A stretch of 5,617 bases of DNA from Lentisphaerota bacterium. GTDB lineage: Bacteria > Verrucomicrobiota > Lentisphaeria > Oligosphaerales > Oligosphaeraceae. The DNA lies in the NCBI GenBank assembly GCA_012800565.1, contig JAAZIZ010000143.1, positions 1 through 5,617 on the forward strand. The letters run 5' to 3'. Positions 1-5,208 of this stretch are shown here, piece by piece. A program made the position numbers and the translations under genes. Each line of letters opens with the position of its first letter. The first letter of the stretch is position 1. Under the pieces are notes generated by a model that saw nothing but the letters and a program-made list of their open reading frames with translations, did not search any database and had not been told where the DNA came from.

Positions 1-126
1 ATCCTAAAGAAATTTACCCAAGCCAAAGAATGGGAACAGTATTGGCTGGAAAAATTGAAGGTTGACAACAAAGTTCAAATCTACTGGCGATGGGTTGAGC
101 ATATTCAACCACATTTCGGACATTAA
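1..126 (+). CDS. C-terminal end of an unidentified protein (partial)
   Basis: The first frame is open from base 1 to a TAA at 124-126, giving a 41-residue C-terminal fragment that ends in HFGH. It is unusually rich in aromatic residues (four Trp, two Tyr and two Phe) and in Lys/Glu, with no hydrophobic run that would suggest a membrane segment. I do not recognise the family. The stretch is visibly more AT-rich than the leader that follows. It could be the end of a real upstream gene or a chance open frame, because 41 residues cannot settle it. No terminator hairpin with a T-tract follows the stop. Confidence 0.45.
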   Translation: MLKKFTQAKEWEQYWLEKLKVDNKVQIYWRWVEHIQPHFGH

Positions 127-147
127 CCAAAAAAGCAGTACATTGAA

Positions 148-156
148 TAATATAAC
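148..156 (+). promoter_or_regulatory. Possible -10 element of the infC operon promoter
   Basis: An AT-rich patch containing TAATAT and TATAAC lies just upstream of the structured leader. Transcription starting about 7 bases after it would begin inside the 5' strand of the first leader helix (157-163), which costs that helix some pairs unless the start is slightly earlier. No convincing -35 hexamer is found 16-18 bases upstream, so this is a weak call made from position and composition. Confidence 0.25.
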
Positions 157-340
157 CAAGCGGAGGGCAAGTGATTCGGCAAGTTCCTGGTCGCAGAATC
201 ACGGCTGTTCCCGCTTGATGGTCGAAAGACTGCCCGGCGGAGATGCTTGTTCCCCGGGCGGTGAAAAGCCAGTCAGATGTGACCATTCCGTTCGGACCTT
301 GGCGAGGGACGGCGGGGTGGCAGTTGCGGCACAGGCCGCA
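157..340 (+). promoter_or_regulatory. Structured 5' leader RNA of the infC-rpmI-rplT operon
   Basis: This stretch has no credible coding frame but holds a series of perfectly complementary arms in RNA-like order. Domain I: CAAGCGG (157-163) pairs with CCGCTTG (211-217) and encloses GTGATTC (171-177) with GAATCAC (196-202). Domain II follows immediately: ATGGTC (218-223) with GACCAT (281-286), GACTG (228-232) with CAGTC (270-274), and CCCGG (233-237) with CCGGG (254-258). Then come CCGTT/GACGG (288-292/308-312, one G-T pair) and TGCGGC/GCCGCA (325-330/335-340, loop acag). No T-tract follows, so control would act on translation or as an antiterminator. In E. coli and B. subtilis, L20 represses this operon by binding mRNA that mimics its 23S rRNA site. 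A similar role here is inference, and I could not match it to a known leader consensus. Confidence 0.6.
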
Positions 341-365
341 GATCGTATGTATCCATTGTCAACAA

Positions 366-371
366 AAGGAG
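366..371 (+). promoter_or_regulatory. Ribosome binding site of infC
   Basis: AAGGAG lies 9 bases before the GTG at 381. An in-frame TAG at 375-377 rules out any earlier start, so this site and the GTG together define the infC start. Confidence 0.85.
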
Positions 372-380
372 TGTTAGCAG

Positions 381-995
381 GTGCGTCAACTAAGAACCGG
401 TGACAGATTTTTACGGGGAAAAACAGTACGTTTGATTTCCCAAACTAACGAACAGCTCGGACTGGTTTCTTTCGAATCCGCATTGACTATGGCTGCCAAA
501 GCCGGACTTGACTTGGTGGAAATGCCATCCAAGGCCGATAATCCGGTCTGCAAAATCATGGATTATGGCAAATTTCAGTTTGACGAAGCGAAGAGGCAGC
601 GCGAGGCCAGAAAGTCGCAAGCGCAACCCAAAGTCAAGGAAATCAAGCTTCACGCCAATATCGATGACAATGATTTTCAAATAAAATGCCGCCGCATAAT
701 TGAATTTTTGCGTAGAGGTGATAAAGTAAAGCTTTTACTCGCCTACCGTGGCCGGGAGATGGCTCATCCCGAGATTGGCGAGGCAGTCTTGAACAGAATG
801 CTCCAGGCGGTGGAAGAATTCGCCAACATTGATTCGCCCCCCAAGCGTTTAGGCCGGAGCATTACCACATTCTTGTCGGCTAAGTCGCCCCAGCGCAAAG
901 ACAAGTCCAAGGACAAAGACAAGTCCAAGGGCAAGGCTCCTGCGGCTGACAAGCCCTCTGCCAGCTCTGCCTCTTCTGAGGGCGACAAACAGTAA
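381..995 (+). CDS. infC: Translation initiation factor IF-3
   Basis: IF3 binds the 30S subunit, keeps 50S off and proofreads start codon and initiator tRNA selection. The 204-residue product has the N-domain at about 1-75, with KTVRLI near residue 14, GLDLVEM at 42-48 and the family signature around KIMDYGKFQFDEAKR (58-72). The C-domain spans about 84-168, with KVKEIKL and RGREMAHPEIG (123-133). The start is GTG rather than the rare AUU used in E. coli; an in-frame TAG only two codons upstream fixes it. The usual end of the C-domain (EGR followed by an MxMxLxP pattern) is altered to LGRSITTFLSAK. The protein then carries an extra tail of about 35 residues rich in Lys, Asp, Ser and Ala that includes a repeated DKSK unit. 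It is the first gene of the infC-rpmI-rplT operon. Confidence 0.97.
   Translation: MRQLRTGDRFLRGKTVRLISQTNEQLGLVSFESALTMAAKAGLDLVEMPSKADNPVCKIMDYGKFQFDEAKRQREARKSQAQPKVKEIKLHANIDDNDFQIKCRRIIEFLRRGDKVKLLLAYRGREMAHPEIGEAVLNRMLQAVEEFANIDSPPKRLGRSITTFLSAKSPQRKDKSKDKDKSKGKAPAADKPSASSASSEGDKQ
900..935 (+). repeat. 18-base tandem repeat in the infC tail
   Basis: Two consecutive 18-base units (900-917 and 918-935) share their first 13 bases, GACAAGTCCAAGG, and differ at two positions near the end. The unit length is a multiple of three, so the repeat adds DKSKDK then DKSKGK to IF3 without shifting the frame. It looks like a local duplication in a low-complexity, probably disordered tail. Confidence 0.85.
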
Positions 996-1016
996 ACTGA
1001 TAACGGTTCAGCTCAG

Positions 1017-1057
1017 CCGTTCCTGGTCCGCCAGGGCTCAGGAACGGTTTTTATTTT
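1017..1057 (+). terminator. Intrinsic terminator or attenuator between infC and rpmI
   Basis: A perfect 9-bp stem, CCGTTCCTG (1017-1025) with CAGGAACGG (1039-1047), has a 13-base loop and is followed directly by TTTTTATTTT (1048-1057). It lies 22 bases after the infC stop and 88 before rpmI. An upstream segment, AACGGT (1002-1007), can pair with GCCGTT (1016-1021) and would consume the 5' arm, so the structure looks like an attenuator with an alternative hairpin. No convincing promoter is seen between it and rpmI, so rpmI and rplT probably depend on readthrough. Confidence 0.8.
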
Positions 1058-1109
1058 GCGATGCCAGCGACCGTCCGGCTGATTTTTGCCGGTCTGGGAC
1101 CTGGCCGTA

Positions 1110-1133
1110 CAACCCCAAACTCGCAACCCCAAA
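1110..1133 (+). repeat. Direct repeat CAACCCCAAA before the rpmI start
   Basis: CAACCCCAAA occurs at 1110-1119 and again at 1124-1133, 14 bases apart, in the untranslated region of rpmI. The second copy runs into the purine stretch AAGGGA (1132-1137) that serves as the rpmI ribosome binding site. Its CCCC could pair with the GGG at 1134-1136. A role in translation control is possible but speculative. Confidence 0.6.
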
Positions 1134-1144
1134 GGGAACGAACC

Positions 1145-1348
1145 ATGCCAAAGATGAAAACCAGGAAAGCGGCTGCTAAGCGATTCAAGCAGACCGGTAC
1201 GGGTAAGTTCATGCACAACCGTGCCAATGTCCGGCACATCCTTACCAAGAAGAGCTCCAAGCGTAAGCGTCGTCTGGGTCAATCGGCTGAGGTCAAAAAG
1301 ACTGAGATCAGCCGGATGAAAGCCAGTCTTCCCTATGGTTTGGACTAA
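1145..1348 (+). CDS. rpmI: 50S ribosomal protein L35
   Basis: L35 is a small, very basic protein of the large ribosomal subunit. The 67-residue product begins with the family hallmark MPKMKTRKAAAKRF, followed by KQTGTGKF and HILTKKSSKRKRRLG, and ends with the typical LPYG region; the usual length is about 64-67 residues. An in-frame ATG at 1061 would add 28 residues unlike any L35, so the ATG at 1145 is chosen. It has AAGGGA 7 bases upstream. The gene is separated from infC by 149 bases holding a terminator-like hairpin, but is followed by rplT after only 18 bases. Confidence 0.97.
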   Translation: MPKMKTRKAAAKRFKQTGTGKFMHNRANVRHILTKKSSKRKRRLGQSAEVKKTEISRMKASLPYGLD

Positions 1349-1353
1349 GCAGT

Positions 1354-1359
1354 AAGGAG
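1354..1359 (+). promoter_or_regulatory. Ribosome binding site of rplT
   Basis: AAGGAG lies 7 bases before the rplT ATG at 1367. It is stronger than the site in front of rpmI. Confidence 0.85.
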
Positions 1360-1366
1360 ATAAGAA

Positions 1367-1717
1367 ATGAGAGTAACATGTGCACCAGCTTCCCGTAATC
1401 GCCGTCGCAAAGTCCTGAAGCAGGCCAAGGGCTACCGTGGCAATCGCAGCAAACTGATCCGCCAAGCCTATGTGGCGGTGGATAGGGCGATGGCTTTCGC
1501 ATATATCGGCCGCAAGCAGAAGAAGCGCCAGTATCGCCGTCTCTGGACTCAGCGTATCAATGCCGCCTGCCGGGCGTTGGATTTCAAATACAGCTGGTTT
1601 ATTGATGGCTTGAGGAAAGCCGGCATTGAGATCAACCGTAAGATGCTTGCCGATCTGGCAGTGCTTGATGCAGGCGCTTTCGCGCAGCTGGTCGAGAAAG
1701 CTAAAGCTGCCCGTTAA
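1367..1717 (+). CDS. rplT: 50S ribosomal protein L20
   Basis: L20 binds 23S rRNA early in 50S assembly, and in several bacteria it is also the repressor of its own operon. The 116-residue product has the normal length. It shows the basic N-terminal extension (RVTCAPASRNRRRKVLKQAKGYRG), QKKRQYRRLW (51-60), RINAACR, the SWFIDGLRKAGIEINRKMLADLAV block and a C-terminal VEKAKAA. The N-terminal APASR variant resembles what I recall from Verrucomicrobia/Lentisphaerae relatives. The gene ends the infC operon and is followed after about 10 bases by an intrinsic terminator; pheS, which often follows rplT, is not here. Confidence 0.97.
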   Translation: MRVTCAPASRNRRRKVLKQAKGYRGNRSKLIRQAYVAVDRAMAFAYIGRKQKKRQYRRLWTQRINAACRALDFKYSWFIDGLRKAGIEINRKMLADLAVLDAGAFAQLVEKAKAAR

Positions 1718-1727
1718 ACCGGACAAC

Positions 1728-1761
1728 AAAAAAAGCATGGTGAGAGCCATGCTTTTTTTTT
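1728..1761 (+). terminator. Intrinsic terminator of the infC operon
   Basis: Seven A bases, then GCATGG (1735-1740), a 6-base loop and CCATGC (1747-1752), followed by nine T bases (1753-1761). The A and T tracts can extend the stem, and the symmetry would let it stop transcription from either strand. It starts 10 bases after the rplT stop. Confidence 0.9.
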
Positions 1762-1824
1762 GGAGTCAGGAGGATGTTCGGCTGTCTGCCGCGCCGGTAG
1801 CGGCTGGGAACTGCCAGCGGCCCG

Positions 1825-1854
1825 AAAAAAAAACGCCGGCGTAGGTGCCGGCGT
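1825..1854 (-). terminator. Intrinsic terminator of the tRNA-Glu gene
   Basis: Read on the minus strand, the 8-bp stem ACGCCGGC/GCCGGCGT (1833-1840 with 1847-1854, 6-base loop) is followed by a run of nine T bases (A bases 1825-1833 on the plus strand, the last overlapping the stem). It lies 16 bases past the tRNA 3' end. There is no T-tract on the plus side, so it serves the minus strand only. Confidence 0.88.
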
Positions 1855-1870
1855 GTTAACAGGGTCAGAT

Positions 1871-1945
<75 letters not shown>

Positions 1946-1976
1946 AAAAAGCTGCACTTTTCAGGGCAGTTTTAAT

Positions 1977-2004
1977 AATTTACTGCATCAATTCTGGTTT
2001 ACAA
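1977..2004 (-). promoter_or_regulatory. Possible promoter of tRNA-Glu
   Basis: On the minus strand, TTGTAA (plus 1999-2004) and TAAATT (plus 1977-1982) are separated by 16 bases. Each matches four of six consensus sigma-70 positions. Transcription would start about 24 bases before the mature tRNA 5' end, a normal leader length. It is a modest match in an AT-rich patch. Confidence 0.4.
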
Positions 2005-2085
2005 GTCAGGCTGCCTGTTTCAGGAGTTTTTTCCGTATTTTGCCGCAGGATTCCCGGTGTTTTTTAATAGGATGAGGCCCTTTCG

Positions 2086-3954
2086 ATGTCAGATACCGCA
2101 GCATTGCCGTTAAAAGTTCAATGTCCGCATTGCCGGACAAAACTGGACTTAAGTGAGCTAGAGCCTTTCAGCGAAATCGCCTGTCCGAAATGCGGTACTG
2201 CAGTGGTGGTGCCGCAATGGTTCCAGAGCATTTTGCTGGAAGAGGTCTTGCTGTCGTCGCCGGGATTACGGGTTTACCGGGCTTTGGACCCCACTTTGGA
2301 CCGCGAGGCGTGCGTCAAGCAGTTATGGGTCCCGGCTGCATCTCATCCTCCGGCTGCTGATCCGGACAATCCGTATCAGGCTGAGACTCTGGAGGAATTC
2401 CTCGGTGTTTTTCGCCGCACCTCTTTACTGATGCATCCGAACATCGTGCCGGTGTGTTCCTGCGGTTCCTTGTCCGGCCTTGTCTATACTGTCACCCAGT
2501 ATGTTAACGGTCAGGCATTGAACCAGGCCAATCCTCATGGCGTACCCGACTGGCCAGAAATCCTGCAGATTTTCAGCGCTGTCTGTGACGGGTTGTCTCA
2601 TGCAGCCGGAAAAGAGATTTACCACGGTCACCTGACTCCGGAAAATATCCTTCTGGACCAGGACGGGGTGCCGCGCCTGACCGATTTTGCGGTGGCCTTG
2701 GCGATTGGCAAGGATATCCAGGATAGTCCGTATATATGTCCGGAATTTATTCCCGGGTCCCGGACAGGTACTGTGTCCGGCGATATCTTCAGTCTTGGCG
2801 TCTGCATCTATGAATATGCCACCGGGGTGTTGCCCTGTGCCGGCCGGGAAGCGGCTTGGCGCGGGGGTGAGATGGTTCCGGCTCCGCTGAGTACTTTCAA
2901 TCCTGGCGTACCGAAGCTGTTTTCAGATTTGGTTCTGCAGATGCTGTACCTGACTCCTGCGCAACGCCCGGCCAGTTATGAGACCATTCAATCGGTGTGC
3001 AAACGCCTGAGTCTCAGCCCGGAGGCGACCCAGCGGCGCAAGAAAGGCCGCGCGGGTGGATTAAAGATCAAACGTCCTGCCGCCCACCGTCCCGTCCGTC
3101 TGGTGCGGCCGGCCCGGAGCAGCGGTGGGAAAGTCATCAATATTATGATCATCCTGCTGATTCTGCTGGCCTTGGTATTGCTGGTGCTGATTGGGCAAAA
3201 ACATTACGGCAGCAAGACCTTGGGAGGTGTCGATCTGCAGGCCGAATCAGAGGCCAGAGCTAAAGTGCTGGAAGAGTCGGAAGCAGAATTGCGGGAGCTT
3301 GATTTGCTCCGGGCCGAGGAGGCGAAGGGCCAGTTTCCGGCAACCGATAACCCTGAATTCAAGCCTTGCCAGCTGGACGAGGCGATGCTTGCTGCCCGCC
3401 CCCGGCCTGAGGATTTTGATTTTCGCCGGGTGCGTGAGGAGCTCAAGGGGTATATGGCTTTGATTCCAGAGGAGAGCAAGGAGCAGGAGCGCGAACGCAT
3501 CCGGATCATCGCCAGCTACAAGGAGTATTTGGTCAGCAAAATGCGCAAGTTGACCTACCAGCCGGACAATTATACCGGTCTGCGGTTGCGCAATGGCCGG
3601 CGTGTCAAAGGCACACTGACCTTGTTCTCTGATACCGAGGTACTGAAATTGCGTCAGCCTGGTGTCAAGTCCGGCGTGTTTCTGGAGATTCCCTGGAAAG
3701 ATGTCGCGCTGCAGGAAGTGCTGGACATGGCTTTCTACTATGTCCGGCGCAGCCATGATGAAATCAGGGGTGTGAAAGTCATCAGCCGAAAGCGATTGCA
3801 GGAAGTCGTCGATGAGTATATCTACTTGATCATGCTCTGCGACTGGTATCAGGAAACTGCTTATCTGGACAAGGTCTGCCGGGAGGCAGTGACCTTGCCG
3901 GACCCGAATATCCGGGCCAGAATCCGCCATTTTGTACAATGGTCGGAGCAGTAA
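2086..3954 (+). CDS. Zinc-ribbon membrane pseudokinase (kinase-fold protein)
   Basis: The 622-residue protein starts at an ATG with GAGG 8 bases upstream. Residues 13-36 form a zinc ribbon (CPHC and CPKC). About 52-305 follow the Ser/Thr kinase fold: K78 in a VAIK-like position, HPNIVPV (117-123), PENILLD (185-191), DF at 200-201, PE at 219-220, GDIFSLGV (232-239) and RP at 294-295. Key features are missing: there is no glycine-rich loop, the alpha-C Glu position is V108, the HRD motif is HGH (180-182), the catalytic-loop Lys is T184 and DFG is DFA. Phosphotransfer is therefore unlikely, and a scaffold or nucleotide-sensing role is inferred. A basic linker (about 316-349) precedes one transmembrane helix (350-370), so the kinase fold should be cytoplasmic and residues 371-622 outside. 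That outer part has a charged, probably helical stretch, then a beta-rich segment around 496-540. The partner is unknown. Confidence 0.85.
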   Translation: MSDTAALPLKVQCPHCRTKLDLSELEPFSEIACPKCGTAVVVPQWFQSILLEEVLLSSPGLRVYRALDPTLDREACVKQLWVPAASHPPAADPDNPYQAETLEEFLGVFRRTSLLMHPNIVPVCSCGSLSGLVYTVTQYVNGQALNQANPHGVPDWPEILQIFSAVCDGLSHAAGKEIYHGHLTPENILLDQDGVPRLTDFAVALAIGKDIQDSPYICPEFIPGSRTGTVSGDIFSLGVCIYEYATGVLPCAGREAAWRGGEMVPAPLSTFNPGVPKLFSDLVLQMLYLTPAQRPASYETIQSVCKRLSLSPEATQRRKKGRAGGLKIKRPAAHRPVRLVRPARSSGGKVINIMIILLILLALVLLVLIGQKHYGSKTLGGVDLQAESEARAKVLEESEAELRELDLLRAEEAKGQFPATDNPEFKPCQLDEAMLAARPRPEDFDFRRVREELKGYMALIPEESKEQERERIRIIASYKEYLVSKMRKLTYQPDNYTGLRLRNGRRVKGTLTLFSDTEVLKLRQPGVKSGVFLEIPWKDVALQEVLDMAFYYVRRSHDEIRGVKVISRKRLQEVVDEYIYLIMLCDWYQETAYLDKVCREAVTLPDPNIRARIRHFVQWSEQ

Positions 3955-4022
3955 AAATAAAGATTTTTCCCCCGCAGTTGTCGCGGGCAAAGGTTCAGCT
4001 ACCAGAGCAGTATGGTCATATA

Positions 4023-4757
4023 ATGTCGGCACGCCGTTTTTTTTCTCCAATCATTCCTGGTGTCGGTGAGACGGTCCAGCTTGCTCCTGACGAGAGTCGA
4101 CATGCGCTGAAAGTACTGCGTTTGCAGAATGGCGACCGGCTGCAGCTGCTGGATGGAGCAGGAACGCTGGCTGAGGCAGAACTGCTGCCGGCAGAAGGGC
4201 GGCAGGCCCGGTGCCGGATATTGACCTGCAAAACCCTGGAACCGGAAATCCCGCGCTGGCATTTGTATGTCGCGCCGCCGCGGGGACGGAATTTCGAGGC
4301 GCTGCTGAAAGTGGCGGTGGAGCTGGGGGTGTTCCGAGTAGTGCCGGTAATATGCCGCTTTGCGGTATCACGTCCGGAACAGGCGGGAGATAATTGGACC
4401 GCAGCCATGATTGCAGCGGCGAAACAGGCCGTCAATCCCCGACTGCCGGAAGTGCTGCCGCCGCAGGAATTCTCCACCGCCCTGGCGGCTGCTCCGAAAA
4501 GAGGCTTTGTCGGAGCACCAGCCGGAACCGGGAGCGTGGTCGGAGTGGAGTGTGGTCCCGGCCGCCCTGACGAGGTGGCGGTCTGGATCGGTCCGGAAGG
4601 AGGCTTCAGCGCTGACGAAATGCAGGCTCTGCAGGAAGCCGGAGTACAGGCAGTAACCATCGGACGCTTTGTTCTGCGGGTAGAGACTGCGGTGCCGGCT
4701 TTGCTGGCCTACCTCCGGGCAGCGCTGGAGCTCAGTGGAGGTATGGGGCATGGCTGA
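4023..4757 (+). CDS. rsmE: 16S rRNA (uracil-1498-N3)-methyltransferase RsmE
   Basis: RsmE uses S-adenosylmethionine to methylate U1498 in the decoding centre of 16S rRNA. The 244-residue product has the usual length. The N-terminal PUA-like part (1-70) begins MSARRFF and includes ESRHALKVLRL and GDRLQLLDG. The SPOUT knot domain (about 78-240) shows LLKVAVELGV, IGPEGGFSADE (189-199) and IGRFVLRVETA (213-223), the knot elements that bind the cofactor. An in-frame ATG at 3939 would overlap the previous gene and add 28 unrelated residues, so 4023 is chosen because RRFF is the normal family N-terminus. No strong ribosome binding site precedes it. The gene starts 68 bases after the pseudokinase gene, and its last 8 bases overlap the next gene. 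Confidence 0.93.
   Translation: MSARRFFSPIIPGVGETVQLAPDESRHALKVLRLQNGDRLQLLDGAGTLAEAELLPAEGRQARCRILTCKTLEPEIPRWHLYVAPPRGRNFEALLKVAVELGVFRVVPVICRFAVSRPEQAGDNWTAAMIAAAKQAVNPRLPEVLPPQEFSTALAAAPKRGFVGAPAGTGSVVGVECGPGRPDEVAVWIGPEGGFSADEMQALQEAGVQAVTIGRFVLRVETAVPALLAYLRAALELSGGMGHG
4737..4741 (+). promoter_or_regulatory. Ribosome binding site inside the end of rsmE
   Basis: GGAGG lies within the rsmE coding end, 8 bases before the ATG at 4750. It decides the start of the next gene in favour of that ATG over the in-frame GTG at 4735, and suggests translational coupling with rsmE. Confidence 0.8.
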
Positions 4758-5136
4758 TAAGCCGCAAGAGCATAGGAGAAAAAAACAGGTCAGCCCACCG
4801 GGACTGTGTCTGCTCCTGCTGAGAATATGCCGAATGCCGAAAGATGCCTGCGCGTCAAAAAACTGTAAAATTGCATTTTTCCTCCTGCTGACCAATGTCC
4901 CGGTGGGAATTGGCGGGGCCGCATTATGCGTGCTTCTGCACGGATTGAGCGGAAAAATTATTTACCTCTGGGCTGCAACTGCGGTTTATGCATTTTCCTG
5001 GCTGATGCTGCTGCTGGGAATTTTCCTGGCAGGACGTGAATTGGCGGGCAAAGTATCGCGCAACACCCGGCGGAAATTCGCGGCCTGGAAAAGATTAAGG
5101 AAAAAACTGTGCCAAAATTGCGCAACTTCTGAATAA
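4750..5136 (+). CDS. Small two-helix membrane protein, cysteine-containing, function unknown
   Basis: I do not recognise this 128-residue protein. A basic N-terminus (residues 1-40) precedes two hydrophobic segments, about 41-66 and 69-94, joined by a very short turn. The C-terminus (about 101-120) is strongly basic, with many Lys and Arg. By the positive-inside rule both ends should be cytoplasmic, with a hairpin in the membrane. Seven cysteines are present, including C34 and C39 before the first helix and a CxxC pair (C121, C124) near the end. The gene overlaps rsmE by 8 bases with a good ribosome binding site, so it is surely in the same operon. The following PAS protein is in the same phase after the TAA. 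It may anchor or signal to that kinase, which is inference from position. Confidence 0.8.
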   Translation: MADKPQEHRRKKQVSPPGLCLLLLRICRMPKDACASKNCKIAFFLLLTNVPVGIGGAALCVLLHGLSGKIIYLWAATAVYAFSWLMLLLGIFLAGRELAGKVSRNTRRKFAAWKRLRKKLCQNCATSE

Positions 5137-5151
5137 TGCAGTACATTATTA

Positions 5152-5174
5152 AGCAGCGGCGTCATGCCGCTGCT
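5152..5174 (+). promoter_or_regulatory. Perfect hairpin between the membrane protein and PAS kinase genes
   Basis: AGCAGCGGC (5152-5160) pairs perfectly with GCCGCTGCT (5166-5174) around a 5-base loop. Neither strand shows a T-tract after it, so it is not a classic terminator. It lies in the 72-base gap and may slow transcription, stabilise the mRNA or set the ratio of the two proteins. The ATG at 5164 falls across its loop and 3' arm. Confidence 0.6.
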
Positions 5175-5208
5175 GCCAGGGTGCTTCAGCAGTTTGAGGT
5201 CCGCAGTG

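Noticed and set aside
260..286. Resemblance of GAAAAGCCAGTCAGATGTGACC parts to a cobalamin riboswitch, or to the 23S rRNA L10/L11 region
   Set aside because: Only short pieces (GCCAG, GATGT) agree. The conserved cobalamin core segments are not found in order, and the L10 leader normally precedes rplJ rather than infC.
62..403. A 113-codon plus-strand open frame across the infC leader
   Set aside because: It has no good ribosome binding site, low-complexity unfamiliar protein sequence, and it overlaps the infC start. The same bases form perfect RNA helices, which explains the region better.
1061..1144. An upstream ATG that would extend L35 by 28 residues
   Set aside because: The extension is unlike the family, whose N-terminus is MPKMKT, and the ATG at 1145 has its own binding site.
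1013..1750. A 245-codon minus-strand open frame across rpmI and rplT
   Set aside because: It is the antisense shadow of two certain ribosomal protein genes and crosses both of their terminators.
1788..1818. Small hairpins GCCGC/GCGGC and GCTGG/CCAGC between the two convergent terminators
   Set aside because: Short stems in GC-rich spacer, no associated gene or tract; likely chance.
2040..2068. A promoter for the pseudokinase gene (TTGCCG, 17 bases, TTTAAT)
   Set aside because: The spacing and -10 are good, but transcription would start near 2075, inside the ribosome binding region and only about 10 bases before the ATG. I could not support it over chance.
3971..3987. The hairpin CCCGC/GCGGG between the pseudokinase gene and rsmE as a terminator
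   Set aside because: It has only five pairs and no T-tract follows on either strand.
3939..4022. An earlier ATG start for rsmE
   Set aside because: It overlaps the preceding gene, has no binding site, and adds residues before the family's normal RRFF start.
3247..4050. A 267-codon minus-strand open frame
   Set aside because: It is antisense to the clearly coding end of the pseudokinase gene and runs into rsmE. The protein shows no recognisable domain.
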